Shown: positions 53,475 to 61,820, numbered from the stretch's first letter. The stretch is 64,000 nt of DNA from Mucilaginibacter sp. (GCF_028288185.1 NZ_JAQBOF010000028.1:62001-126000); one strand, 5' to 3'. The notes: generated from the sequence alone by a model not told the origin. Numbers and translations: made by a program.

Positions 53475-54605
53475 TTATAGTCGTTGGCCCAAACGGTTAA
53501 CCATTATTTTTTTCCAGTTATAAAACTCGCCTGCTATTATTTTTTTGCGGGCCTCTTTAACCAGCCATAGGTAAAAATGCAGGTTATGCAGGGTTGCTAT
53601 CTGTGCGCCCAGCATTTCGCCGCTATGTATTAAATGCCTTAAATAGGCCTTTGTATAGTTCTTGTCAGCAAACAGATCGCTATCCGCTTCAATGGGCGAA
53701 AAATCTGCTTTCCACTTCTCGTTCTTAATATTTATAACACCGTTTTTAGTAAACAACATACCATTGCGGGCATTGCGGGTTGGCATTACACAGTCAAACA
53801 TATCTATACCCAAGGCAATATTCTCTAATAAATTAATAGGTGTACCTACACCCATCAAATAACGTGGTTTTTGCTCCGGTAATATATCGCACACTATTTC
53901 TGTCATGGCGTACATCTCTTCGGCGGGTTCGCCTACCGATAGGCCACCTATGGCATTGCCCTCACGCTCGAACGATGCAATAACTTCGGCTGATCGTACC
54001 CGCAGATCTTTATAAACCGATCCTTGTACAATAGGGAACAGCGTTTGGCTATAGCCGTATTTAGGTTCGGTAGTATCAAAACGATCGCAGCAGCGTTTCA
54101 ACCAGCGGTGCGTCATTTCTATTGATTTTTTTGCGTAGATATAATCGCAAGGGTAGGGTGTACACTCATCAAACGCCATAATAATATCAGCACCAATTAC
54201 GCGCTGTATATCCATTACGTTTTCAGGCGTGAACAAGTGTTTTGACCCATCGATATGCGAGCGAAACGTTACACCTTCTTCCTTTATCTTGCGCACTTCG
54301 CTTAAACTGTATACCTGGTAACCGCCGCTATCTGTTAGTATCGGGCCGTCCCAGCCGTTAAATTTATGCAGGCCGCCAGCGCCTTCAAGCACATCTAAAC
54401 CCGGCCTTAAATATAAATGGTAGGTGTTCCCTAATATTATCTGCGCTTCAATATCGTTCTTTAGCTCGTGCTGATGAACAGCTTTTACCGTGCCCGCGGT
54501 ACCCACAGGCATAAAAATTGGCGTTTGTATAGTCCCGTGATCTGTAGTGATCTCGCCCGCGCGGGCCTTTGAAAGCGGATCTTGTGATGTTAAGTTAAAT
54601 TTCAT
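53475..54605 (-). CDS. tgt: tRNA-guanine(34) transglycosylase
   Basis: 376 residues, usual bacterial length. TLILTDSGGYQVYSL-type motif (ILTDSGGYQVYSLSEVRKI) near residue 90, GLSVGEPAEEMYAM near 220, and the catalytic region FDCVMPTRNARNG near 262 are all present. The zinc site appears atypical: the C-terminal stretch AYLRHLIHSGEMLGAQIATLHN, described at about 318-340, fits the family. It inserts preQ1 into tRNA wobble positions for queuosine. It heads the leftward tgt-LptF/G-EamA unit, with a -7 box TATTTTTG at 54623-54616. Confidence 0.96.
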   Translation of the reverse strand: MKFNLTSQDPLSKARAGEITTDHGTIQTPIFMPVGTAGTVKAVHQHELKNDIEAQIILGNTYHLYLRPGLDVLEGAGGLHKFNGWDGPILTDSGGYQVYSLSEVRKIKEEGVTFRSHIDGSKHLFTPENVMDIQRVIGADIIMAFDECTPYPCDYIYAKKSIEMTHRWLKRCCDRFDTTEPKYGYSQTLFPIVQGSVYKDLRVRSAEVIASFEREGNAIGGLSVGEPAEEMYAMTEIVCDILPEQKPRYLMGVGTPINLLENIALGIDMFDCVMPTRNARNGMLFTKNGVINIKNEKWKADFSPIEADSDLFADKNYTKAYLRHLIHSGEMLGAQIATLHNLHFYLWLVKEARKKIIAGEFYNWKKIMVNRLGQRL

Positions 54606-54615
54606 TTTCGCGGAG

Positions 54616-54623
54616 CAAAAATA
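54616..54623 (-). promoter_or_regulatory. -7 box of the tgt operon
   Basis: TATTTTTG on the reverse strand matches TAnnTTTG and lies about 10 bases before the tgt start, so the leader would be very short. Confidence 0.45.
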
Positions 54624-54646
54624 GTGAATAGAGATTATAGATTGGC

Positions 54647-54821
54647 GATTAAAGATTGAAGATTGGTAATTGGAGGTTAGTGATGGATTTGCAGGCCGTA
54701 ATAAAGCTATTTTTTAAGGTTGTCTATTCAACTTTTTTAGAGCTAATTGGCTGTATAACAAAAAGATAATACTTTAATGCCTGATCTCCATTCACTAATC
54801 TCTAATCTTCAATCTTTAATC
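54647..54821. repeat. inverted repeat between divergent promoters of tgt and the GT2 gene
   Basis: GATTAAAGATTGAAGATT at 54647-54664 and its exact reverse complement at 54804-54821 form perfect 18-bp arms; more distant words (GAGGTTAGTGATGG against GAGATTAGTGAATGG) extend the match imperfectly. Each arm lies just upstream of one of the two divergent -7 boxes. Confidence 0.75.
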
Positions 54822-54834
54822 TCCGATATTTCCC

Positions 54835-54842
54835 TAAATTTG
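54835..54842 (+). promoter_or_regulatory. -7 box of the GT2-sigma-rsmG unit
   Basis: TAAATTTG matches TAnnTTTG and ends 17 bases before the GTG start at 54860. Confidence 0.45.
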
Positions 54843-54859
54843 CGCCATATTTTAGTTGC

Positions 54860-55984
54860 GTGTTGGAAACATATATTCGAGTTACGTTATTTGTCGTTTT
54901 TCTGCTGGTATTTATTGTCCAGTTATATTACCTCATCAGTAACCATAAATCGCTTTCGGCTTATGTAGTACCGGATGAACTGCCTAAAGTTAAAATACCT
55001 ATATCTGTAATAATAAGCGCGCGCAACGAAGCAAAGAATTTAAACAAATATTTGCCATTCATATTACAGCAAAACTATCCCGATTTTGAAGTGGTAGTAG
55101 TTAATGATTGCTCGTCCGATTCGTCTGATCTGGTTCTGGACGAGTTTAAAGAAACCTATCCCAATCTTAAAGTAGTTACTATTACAGAACATGTACGGTT
55201 TAAAACCGGCAAAAAATTCGCGCTTACTTTAGGTATTAAAGCCGCCAAAAACGAACACCTATTATTTACCGATGCTGATTGCGAGCCTGTATCAACCAAT
55301 TGGATAACCCGCATGGCCGCACACTTTAATGAGGATAATGTGCAGTTGGTATTAGGATATTCGCCTTATTATAAAACCGGTAATTTTTTAAACTCACTCA
55401 TCAGGTTTGAGACTTTAAAAACCGCTATAAATTACCTTTCGGCAGCTTTAAATGGCGACCCATATATGGGCATAGGCCGTAACATGGCTTATACAAAAAC
55501 GTTGTTTTTTTCGAATAAGGGCTTTGCCGCACACATGCACGTAATATCTGGCGATGATGACCTGTTTGTAAATCAAAACGCTACTGCAACTAATACGGCT
55601 ATCGAGATAAACCCGGAATCGTTTGTATATACCCCGGCTAAAGCTAATCTACATGGTTTGTATCGCCAGAAAAAACGCCACATGGGGGTAGGTAAATTAT
55701 ATAAAAACAGCCATCGCCGTATGTTAAGCTTCGATGCTATAAGCGGCTTTTTGTTTTACGCATTATTTATCTGCTACTTAGCGGTTTACTTCGAGCCATT
55801 GCTGGCGTTGGGTTTATTTGTTTTTAGGTGGATAGCACAAATATTAGTTTACCGCAAAACCTTTAAAAAACTAAATGCGGCGTCGCAATTGTGGTATTTA
55901 CCTTTTCTTGATTTTGTTTACTACATTTATATAAATGTGTTTGGACTAATAGGCACCTTTGTAAAAACTACCCAATGGAAATAA
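54860..55984 (+). CDS. glycosyltransferase family 2, membrane-bound
   Basis: 374 residues, starting at GTG 54860 (or TTG 54863; no ATG precedes the first helix). A membrane helix at about 4-28 is followed by the GT2 domain: ISVIISARNEAKNLNKYLPF near residue 48, VVVVNDCSSDSS, the DxD-type LFTDADCEP near 136, and GDDDLFVNQNA near 230. Two or three C-terminal helices end the protein. It should use a nucleotide sugar to build a glycan on a lipid or polymer; the product is unknown. Its 3' end overlaps the next sigma gene by 10 bases. Confidence 0.92.
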   Translation: MLETYIRVTLFVVFLLVFIVQLYYLISNHKSLSAYVVPDELPKVKIPISVIISARNEAKNLNKYLPFILQQNYPDFEVVVVNDCSSDSSDLVLDEFKETYPNLKVVTITEHVRFKTGKKFALTLGIKAAKNEHLLFTDADCEPVSTNWITRMAAHFNEDNVQLVLGYSPYYKTGNFLNSLIRFETLKTAINYLSAALNGDPYMGIGRNMAYTKTLFFSNKGFAAHMHVISGDDDLFVNQNATATNTAIEINPESFVYTPAKANLHGLYRQKKRHMGVGKLYKNSHRRMLSFDAISGFLFYALFICYLAVYFEPLLALGLFVFRWIAQILVYRKTFKKLNAASQLWYLPFLDFVYYIYINVFGLIGTFVKTTQWK

Positions 55985-56580
55985 ATTCCAATTTTACCGA
56001 GAATGCAAAGAATGATTTCCACCTGGTAGTTAAGGCGCGGGAAGGAAGTCAAAAGGCATATGCCGATTTGATGCAACGGTATAAAGACTCCATATACTTT
56101 ATGGTGCTAAAAATGGTGAACAACAAAGAGGACGCTATGGACCTTACTGTTGAAACCTTTGCCAAAGCGTTTGAAAAATTGGACAAGTACCAGCCCGATT
56201 ATGCTTTTAGCACCTGGTTATTTAGGGTAGCTACCAATAATTGTATTGATTTTATCCGTAAAAAGAAACTAAATACCACCTCTATACATGGTATGATGGA
56301 TGAGGACGGTGATGAAAAACAACTGCAGATAAAGGCTGATGTTTTAAACCCCGAAGAAACGTCTATAAAAAAACAGCAGACCGAAGAGCTTAAATTATTA
56401 ATACAAAGCTTACCGGCCCGTTACCGCAACTTAATTACGCTGCGCTATTTTGATGAATTATCTTACGAAGAAATTGCACAACAGCTTGACCTGCCTCTGG
56501 GCACCGTTAAGGCGCAATTATTCAGGGCCAGGTACCTGCTTGGTAATATTTTAAATCGATTTGACAGGGATGACATCTGA
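55975..56580 (+). CDS. ECF RNA polymerase sigma factor
   Basis: 201 residues. Region 2 is at about 30-100 (YADLMQRYKDSIYFMVLKMV, DAMDLTVETFAKAFEKLDKY, FSTWLFRVATNNCIDFIRKK) and region 4 at about 140-195 (LPARYRNLITLRYFDELSYEEIAQQLDLPLGTVKAQLFRAR, described by positions). No anti-sigma gene is adjacent. It overlaps the GT2 gene by 10 bases and rsmG by 11, so the three form one translationally coupled unit. What it senses is not visible. Confidence 0.94.
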   Translation: MEINSNFTENAKNDFHLVVKAREGSQKAYADLMQRYKDSIYFMVLKMVNNKEDAMDLTVETFAKAFEKLDKYQPDYAFSTWLFRVATNNCIDFIRKKKLNTTSIHGMMDEDGDEKQLQIKADVLNPEETSIKKQQTEELKLLIQSLPARYRNLITLRYFDELSYEEIAQQLDLPLGTVKAQLFRARYLLGNILNRFDRDDI

Positions 56581-57196
56581 TCAACTTTTTACCTACTTTC
56601 CTAATTTAAGCCCAGCGCAACAACAGCAGTTTGAGCAATTACCCGCGTTATATGAATTTTGGAATAACCAGATCAACGTAATATCACGCAAGGATATAGA
56701 CCAGTTGTTTGAACGCCATGTACTGCACTCGTTAGGTATAGCCAAAATAATGCCTTTTTTACCCGGCGAGAGCGTGCTGGATGTAGGTACAGGCGGCGGT
56801 TTCCCCGGCATTCCGTTAGCTATATTATTTCCTGAAACAAAGTTTTATTTGGTTGACTCTATCGGCAAAAAAATAAAAGTAGTGCAGGAAGTAGCAAAGG
56901 CTCTTGGCCTTAAAAACCTTCGTGCCGAACACCTGCGTGCCGAGCAGGTTAATGAGAAATTTGATTTCATCGTATCGCGCGCCGTAACCCGCTTGGGCGA
57001 GTTTTATCCATGGATAAAAGGCAAGTTTACCCGTACATCAAAAAACGCGTTACCCAGCGGCATCCTCTACCTAAAAGGCGGCGATCTGGCCGAAGAGATC
57101 AAAGAATCGGGCCTTAAAGTGCAGCAATTTTACCTTAAAGATTACTTTGCTGAAGAGTTTTTTGAAACTAAGCAGGTGATCTATGTGAAGGGGTAA
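56570..57196 (+). CDS. rsmG: 16S rRNA (guanine-527-N7)-methyltransferase
   Basis: 208 residues from the ATG at 56570; a TTG at 56561 would add only three residues. The SAM-binding motif VLDVGTGGGFPGIPLAI is near residue 68, FYLVDSIGKKIKVV follows, and FDFIVSRAVTRL marks the family. It methylates G527 of 16S rRNA; loss gives low-level streptomycin resistance in other bacteria. It overlaps the sigma gene by 11 bases. Confidence 0.96.
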   Translation: MTSDQLFTYFPNLSPAQQQQFEQLPALYEFWNNQINVISRKDIDQLFERHVLHSLGIAKIMPFLPGESVLDVGTGGGFPGIPLAILFPETKFYLVDSIGKKIKVVQEVAKALGLKNLRAEHLRAEQVNEKFDFIVSRAVTRLGEFYPWIKGKFTRTSKNALPSGILYLKGGDLAEEIKESGLKVQQFYLKDYFAEEFFETKQVIYVKG

Positions 57197-57261
57197 GTTA
57201 AGTAGTGAGTTATGAGTAATAAGTTAAAGAAAACTTAAAACTCAACACCTATAACTCAAAA
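57197..57261. repeat. word-type imperfect inverted repeat after rsmG
   Basis: GTGAGTTATGAGTAATAAGTT on the left pairs imperfectly with AACTTAAAACTCAAC and CCTATAACTCAAAAC on the right. It lies between the convergent rsmG and proline-rich genes. Confidence 0.5.
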
Positions 57262-57582
57262 CTATTGTACAGGCAGCGGTGGTGGCGCAGGCAGCTTTTT
57301 ATTTTTAATAACATCAATTGGGTTGGGTGGGGCAGGCGGGGCCTGCAGGCCTGAAGCTACCGGTGCATTATTCTTTTTAACCGTTGCGGTTTTCTTATTC
57401 TTTTTAAAGGGGTTTACTTTTTTCCAAAGTTCGGCAGGCGAAGGTGGGGCAGGTGGTACCTGTGGCGGCGGTGTTTGTGCAAAAACATCAGGCGAGTAAC
57501 TAACAACACCAAAACTTAACACGCCTGCCAGCAATAGCTTTGCGGTTGACTTTTTAAAGGATGTATTTTTTTTTGAGCGCAT
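57262..57582 (-). CDS. secreted proline-rich hypothetical protein
   Basis: 106 residues with a signal peptide (about 1-36, ending DVFAQ). The mature part has two proline-rich blocks (TPPPQVPPAPPSPAELWKKV and APPAPPNPIDV) and a Lys-rich centre. No family recognised. It follows the 421-residue M56 protein on the same strand, which also has PPP-rich repeats, but a terminator at 57641-57670 separates them, so it needs read-through or its own promoter. Confidence 0.65.
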   Translation of the reverse strand: MRSKKNTSFKKSTAKLLLAGVLSFGVVSYSPDVFAQTPPPQVPPAPPSPAELWKKVNPFKKNKKTATVKKNNAPVASGLQAPPAPPNPIDVIKNKKLPAPPPLPVQ

Positions 57583-57640
57583 AACTATTCCGTTTAAAGT
57601 GAATGATATAGTATAACGGTTAATATTGATTTTGGTTTAT

Positions 57641-57670
57641 AAAAAAAGCCGGACAAATTTGCCCGGCTTT
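57641..57670 (-). terminator. intrinsic terminator of the M56 operon
   Basis: On the reverse strand AAAGCCGG and CCGGCTTT form the stem around GCAAATTTGT, followed by seven T. Confidence 0.8.
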
Positions 57671-57695
57671 AACTGTTCAGAGGTATAGGTTAAGG

Positions 57696-58961
57696 TTAAG
57701 GTTTTTTTTGCGTTACCACGGCATCTTCAATTCTTATTTCATTACCCGTAGTTTTTTGAGCGGATGACTGGTTATCTATTCTTACATCGGTAACTATAGC
57801 TGCAGTCTTATTGTCTTTTGTAATTACCGGTGGTGGAAATTTTACCGGCCCGATCGGTTTGTCTTTTCTAATTACCGGCGGCGGAAATTTTACCAGGCCC
57901 ACTTTAGGAACAGGGACTTTATCGGATACAATTATCGGTGGCGGAAACTTAGCATGTTTAAGTGGTTTATCTTTTTTAACTATTGGCGGCGGAAATTTCA
58001 CACGGTCAGCAGCTATTTTTTGAGGTTTTTTACCTTTTGCCGGCGGTACAGGTGGCGGCGGCGGCACTTTATTAGGTATAGTATCTGTAACTATAACGGT
58101 AGCGTTGCCCCCTATATTTACAAAGCCATAGGTTTTGCTAAACCCTAAGGTCGACTCGCAAAGTAGCCCTGCGCAAAGCGGTACTGCAATAAGATATTTT
58201 AGCCTGGCTAAACTACCTGAACGTTTTTGATGTAACATGATAATTCTTTTTTTTAATAGGTTATAGTTGAAAAATGAATGTGTAAACGATGGGCCGCTAA
58301 TGCCATAAGCGTTGTTTACTAAAAAGGTGGAGTAGGTTGTGGGGTCGGTTTCTATTAAAGCCGTTTGCTCATCGGCAATATATTCATGTACGGTTTTAAT
58401 GCTGTTTTGTAATAAATAAATAGCAGGGTTAAACCAATTGATGATCTTTAATAACTCCAGCAATATCACGTCTGCCGAATGTTTTTGACGGATATGCACC
58501 AATTCATGCCTGGTTATCAGTTCGGACTCGGTGGTTTCTGTACCAATAAATAAATAGTTAAAGAAAGAAAAAGCTGCATTTGATCCTTCTAAATAAACCA
58601 GTTTATGATCACCATTACTGTACGAAGGCTTTAAACGCGCCAGTTTTTGCAGTTGATACAGCTTAATACCAAACTGTATAGCGAAAATCACAACCCCGGT
58701 TATATAGCTGTATAAAAGTCCATCCTGCCAGGTAAAGCTCTCAACAGTGGCAGGTACATAAGTAGTGCCAGTTGTTATATATACCGTAGGTTTTAAAAAA
58801 CCAAGTTGTACCAATGGTAATATAAAAGCTAATACACAACTAAGCAGCAGGTATACACGGTTAAATATATAGTAGGTTTCTTTAATTAAGAACAGGCAGT
58901 AGGCCAGATAAAATACCCCCAGGTATATATTGGCTTCTGCGAGATAGTGCAGCCAGTTCAT
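57696..58961 (-). CDS. M56 (BlaR1/MecR1-like) membrane peptidase with KFPPP repeat tail
   Basis: 421 residues. The M56 part has N-terminal helices (MNWLHYLAEANIYLGVFYLA), the zinc motif HELVH (His152-Glu-x-x-His156) and the downstream glutamate region VHEYIADEQTA, then a helix near 270. In place of a sensor domain, residues about 298-380 are proline-rich: VPPPPPVPP and four KFPPP units at about 322, 338, 358 and 374. Family members relay an outside signal by cleaving a BlaI-type repressor. The start is nearly identical to that of the 723-residue M56 gene upstream, so the two arose by duplication. It ends in a terminator. Confidence 0.88.
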   Translation of the reverse strand: MNWLHYLAEANIYLGVFYLAYCLFLIKETYYIFNRVYLLLSCVLAFILPLVQLGFLKPTVYITTGTTYVPATVESFTWQDGLLYSYITGVVIFAIQFGIKLYQLQKLARLKPSYSNGDHKLVYLEGSNAAFSFFNYLFIGTETTESELITRHELVHIRQKHSADVILLELLKIINWFNPAIYLLQNSIKTVHEYIADEQTALIETDPTTYSTFLVNNAYGISGPSFTHSFFNYNLLKKRIIMLHQKRSGSLARLKYLIAVPLCAGLLCESTLGFSKTYGFVNIGGNATVIVTDTIPNKVPPPPPVPPAKGKKPQKIAADRVKFPPPIVKKDKPLKHAKFPPPIIVSDKVPVPKVGLVKFPPPVIRKDKPIGPVKFPPPVITKDNKTAAIVTDVRIDNQSSAQKTTGNEIRIEDAVVTQKKP

Positions 58962-59010
58962 GATCTTCTTATTTTTAGGTTTGTTCGTTTAATGTGATGA
59001 GGTTTTGGTT

Positions 59011-61182
59011 TTATGGTTTTTTAGGTGTCGAGAACGAAATAGTGATAGGTTTACTTTCGCCCCTGGCAACTTCGCCCACATAACCGGGCGTTTTTTTCCA
59101 GCTATCCTCAACCTTTGGCCGCTTGTTATTTTGGATGGTACAGAATACTATAGCAATAGTGTGCGCACCGGCCTTATCATTTATAGTACCATCAAATGAT
59201 TTAACTACCTCCAACGCTGCCTGGTCGAAATCTTCGCCGCCACTTTTTGCTACGGTCCAATCACTTGCAGTGCCGTTTTGGTCAAGGTTGAATTTTAACA
59301 ATACTGCGGCCGGTGTACCATCGTTTTTTTCCTGTTCGGGATATTTCAGATCGTTAAAAATATGGTTGTAAAATTCAGCTGTATAAGGCTTGTTTAAGTA
59401 GGAATAAACATTCATCCCATTTGGGACATATTTATGACTTCTTGCCTCCTTTACACCTTCCATGGCCCAATAAGCATTCGATGGGAAAACATAGCCGTAT
59501 TTATCTTTCAATAACTTTAGGTCGGCAGGTGTGGCGGTGTCGGCGCTGTACGACACTTCCTGGTCATTTTTATCGATGAAGCGTACTTTGGATATTGTGG
59601 GGGTCATTTTACCATCAACGATAAACCCTCCTGAAAACCACTCCGAATATTCAAAACCTTTACTGGTTATGGGAGGACGAAAACCATACTTAGTAACTGT
59701 TACCCAGCCGGAGTTACCCGGGTCATTCTCAAAAGGTCGTTTAAATATCGAGTAATCATCAGTGAAAAAGAACACACCTATTTTAAGTGTTTTACCTTCG
59801 TCATCATTAACAGTGCCGGTGTAATTTTTAAAGGCGTTCAATGCCAGGTTGTCCATTACTTCGCCATCGCTTGTGGCTATATTAAGGTCTGTTATTTTGC
59901 GGCCCTCGCCAACTTTAAAGCTCATTACCACCAGACCGCCTTTGTCGCCATCGGCAGGTTTATAATTAATATTTTTAAGCAGATACCGGTTTAACTGGTT
60001 ATAGCCACCTGCGCTTTCCATGGGTACCATCGGTCTATCATCGTCAGTTGGGGGCACATTTGTGGCTATGTTTTCTGGTCCAAACTTATCGCCTGATTGG
60101 GCTATATCGCCGTTATCGGTGCCAGACAGCGTGACCTGCTCATTGGTAGCTTTTGTTGTTTTGCTTAAATGCTTTTTATATATAGGTTTAGCTAGCGCGG
60201 CTTTTGCCGGATCAAGATCCACCAATGCGTAAGTTTTGCTGAATGCCAATGTTGAAGTGCAAAGCAGTGCTGCACAAATAGGTAAAATTACCAGGTACTT
60301 TAGCCTTGCTAAATTACCAGACCGTTGTTGATTTAACATGATAATACGTTTTTTAAGTAGGTTGTAGTTAAAAAATGAATGGGTAAGTGATGAATTACCG
60401 GTACCGTAAGCGTTGTTTACTAAAAATGATGAATAAGCTATAGCATCGGTTTCGTGTGCGGCTGTTTGCTCGTCAGCAATATATTCATGTATGCTTTTAA
60501 GGCTATTTTGTAGCAAGTAGACAAACGGGTTGAACCAATTAATAACTTTTAACAACTCCAGGAAAATAATATCAACCGAATGCTTTTGCCGGATATGTAC
60601 CAACTCATGCCTTATAATAGTATTAGTTCCGGGCGCATCGGTACCAATAAACAGGTAATTAAAAAATGAAAAAGCTACATTGGTTCCCTGCAGATAAGCT
60701 AATTTATAACCGTCTCGTTCTTCCTGCTTGGCGTTGCGCAACAGTTTAAATAAGGTGGTTAGTTTAATCAGCAATACTAAAAACATAATGCCGACACCTA
60801 ATAGATAGCTATCTAATAAATAGTCTTGCACGGTTAAATGATGTTCAATAACTTGTGGTGTCACGGTGGTTTGCACCGGCGCACTAACTTTTGCCGGACC
60901 TGCTATAACAGGAGCCGGGGTTACATGTTGAACTGTCGATGTAAAATCTTCGGGAACCGTATATTCTGGCCCAATATAGTTTATGGTGCTTGTTACTACT
61001 TTCTCAACCGGTTTCAATGCGCCTATTTGTAAAACGGGCAATATAAACGATACCACACAAGCAAATAGCAGATAAGCACGCGTTAGCTGGTAATAGGTTT
61101 CTTTAATTAAGAAAACGCAGTAGGCCAGGTAAAATACCCCCAGGTATATGTTGGCTTCTGCCAGATAGTACAGCCAGTTCAT
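59011..61182 (-). CDS. M56 (BlaR1/MecR1-like) membrane peptidase with TonB-C-like domains
   Basis: 723 residues. The first about 330 are the M56 part: membrane helices from residue 1, the zinc motif HELVH (His192-Glu-x-x-His196) and IHEYIADEQTA. The outside part has no penicillin-binding domain; two segments instead resemble TonB C-terminal domains (about 395-490, GGLVVMSFKVGEGRKITDLNIA; and about 600-700, AAVLLKFNLDQNGTASDWTV). Its start overlaps the stop of the BlaI gene by four bases, so they are coupled. It should sense an envelope signal and inactivate BlaI by proteolysis. Confidence 0.9.
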   Translation of the reverse strand: MNWLYYLAEANIYLGVFYLAYCVFLIKETYYQLTRAYLLFACVVSFILPVLQIGALKPVEKVVTSTINYIGPEYTVPEDFTSTVQHVTPAPVIAGPAKVSAPVQTTVTPQVIEHHLTVQDYLLDSYLLGVGIMFLVLLIKLTTLFKLLRNAKQEERDGYKLAYLQGTNVAFSFFNYLFIGTDAPGTNTIIRHELVHIRQKHSVDIIFLELLKVINWFNPFVYLLQNSLKSIHEYIADEQTAAHETDAIAYSSFLVNNAYGTGNSSLTHSFFNYNLLKKRIIMLNQQRSGNLARLKYLVILPICAALLCTSTLAFSKTYALVDLDPAKAALAKPIYKKHLSKTTKATNEQVTLSGTDNGDIAQSGDKFGPENIATNVPPTDDDRPMVPMESAGGYNQLNRYLLKNINYKPADGDKGGLVVMSFKVGEGRKITDLNIATSDGEVMDNLALNAFKNYTGTVNDDEGKTLKIGVFFFTDDYSIFKRPFENDPGNSGWVTVTKYGFRPPITSKGFEYSEWFSGGFIVDGKMTPTISKVRFIDKNDQEVSYSADTATPADLKLLKDKYGYVFPSNAYWAMEGVKEARSHKYVPNGMNVYSYLNKPYTAEFYNHIFNDLKYPEQEKNDGTPAAVLLKFNLDQNGTASDWTVAKSGGEDFDQAALEVVKSFDGTINDKAGAHTIAIVFCTIQNNKRPKVEDSWKKTPGYVGEVARGESKPITISFSTPKKP

Positions 61183-61556
61183 GATTTTTTGGTTTTTAGG
61201 TTTTCTATTAATTTGGTTAGGTCGTCCAATTCTTTTATGCCCAGTTTCTTCTCATTGGCGATAAAAGATACCAGGCTCTCGTACGAGTTGCTGAAGTAGT
61301 TGCTCATCATCTTATCAAAAGTAAATTTGCGGTACTGCGCCTCGGTGATGAGCGCGAAGTATACATGCGAGTTTCCGTATGCTTTATGGTCTATAAATCC
61401 CTTACCTTCTAAAACCCTAACTACCGTTGATACGGTGTTGTAGGCAGGTTTAGGGTCGTTCATTTTTTCGATAATGTCTTTTACAATGGCTTCATTTAAC
61501 TGCCATAATATTTGCATTACTTGTTCTTCGGCTTTAGTTAATTCTTTGATTTTCAT
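61179..61556 (-). CDS. BlaI/MecI/CopY family transcriptional repressor
   Basis: 125 residues: a winged helix at about 1-75 (LTKAEEQVMQILWQLNEAIVKDIIE, AYNTVSTVVRVLEGKGFIDH, HVYFALITEAQYRK) and a C-terminal dimerisation helix. In this family a membrane M56 peptidase causes cleavage within the repressor and relieves repression. The M56 gene overlaps the BlaI stop by four bases. Three near-identical inverted repeats lie directly upstream (61560-61624) and are the likely operators. Confidence 0.95.
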   Translation of the reverse strand: MKIKELTKAEEQVMQILWQLNEAIVKDIIEKMNDPKPAYNTVSTVVRVLEGKGFIDHKAYGNSHVYFALITEAQYRKFTFDKMMSNYFSNSYESLVSFIANEKKLGIKELDDLTKLIENLKTKKS

Positions 61557-61559
61557 AGC

Positions 61560-61624
61560 AAACTATTTTTGTAGTTTAGTAAAGGTAAAACTATTTTTAT
61601 AGTTCGCAAACTATTTTTGTAGTT
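61560..61624. promoter_or_regulatory. three BlaI-type operators
   Basis: AACTATTTTTGTAGTT at 61561-61576, AACTATTTTTATAGTT at 61589-61604 and AACTATTTTTGTAGTT at 61609-61624, each an inverted repeat AACTA-N6-TAGTT, spaced 28 and 20 bases. The first lies 4 bases upstream of the BlaI start. They are the natural candidates for autoregulation of the operon. Confidence 0.8.
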
Positions 61625-61636
61625 TTTTTAAAATGG

Positions 61637-61756
61637 TTAGCCCCCTCTAAATCTCCCCCGGTAGGGGAGACTTAAAATATTTTTAAAACAACTAAACTAT
61701 TTTAACAACTAGCTAATAAAAGTCTCCCCTACCGGGGGAGATTTAGAGGGGGCTAA
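61637..61756. repeat. inverted repeat with perfect 37-bp arms
   Basis: The left arm (61637-61673) begins TTAGCCCCCTCTAAATCTCC and the right arm (61720-61756) is its exact reverse complement; 46 A+T-rich bases lie between. It separates the divergent BlaI and dprA genes and resembles a non-autonomous, MITE-like intergenic element common in this phylum. Confidence 0.9.
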
Positions 61757-61820
61757 TAAAAAACGCCATTTGCTAAAATTTATAGCAATATTTTTTCTAC
61801 ATTAGTTGCACGTAAACTTT

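Noticed and set aside
57262..57582. Proline-rich gene as third member of the M56 operon
   Set aside because: A strong terminator (57641-57670) lies between them, so co-transcription is not assumed.
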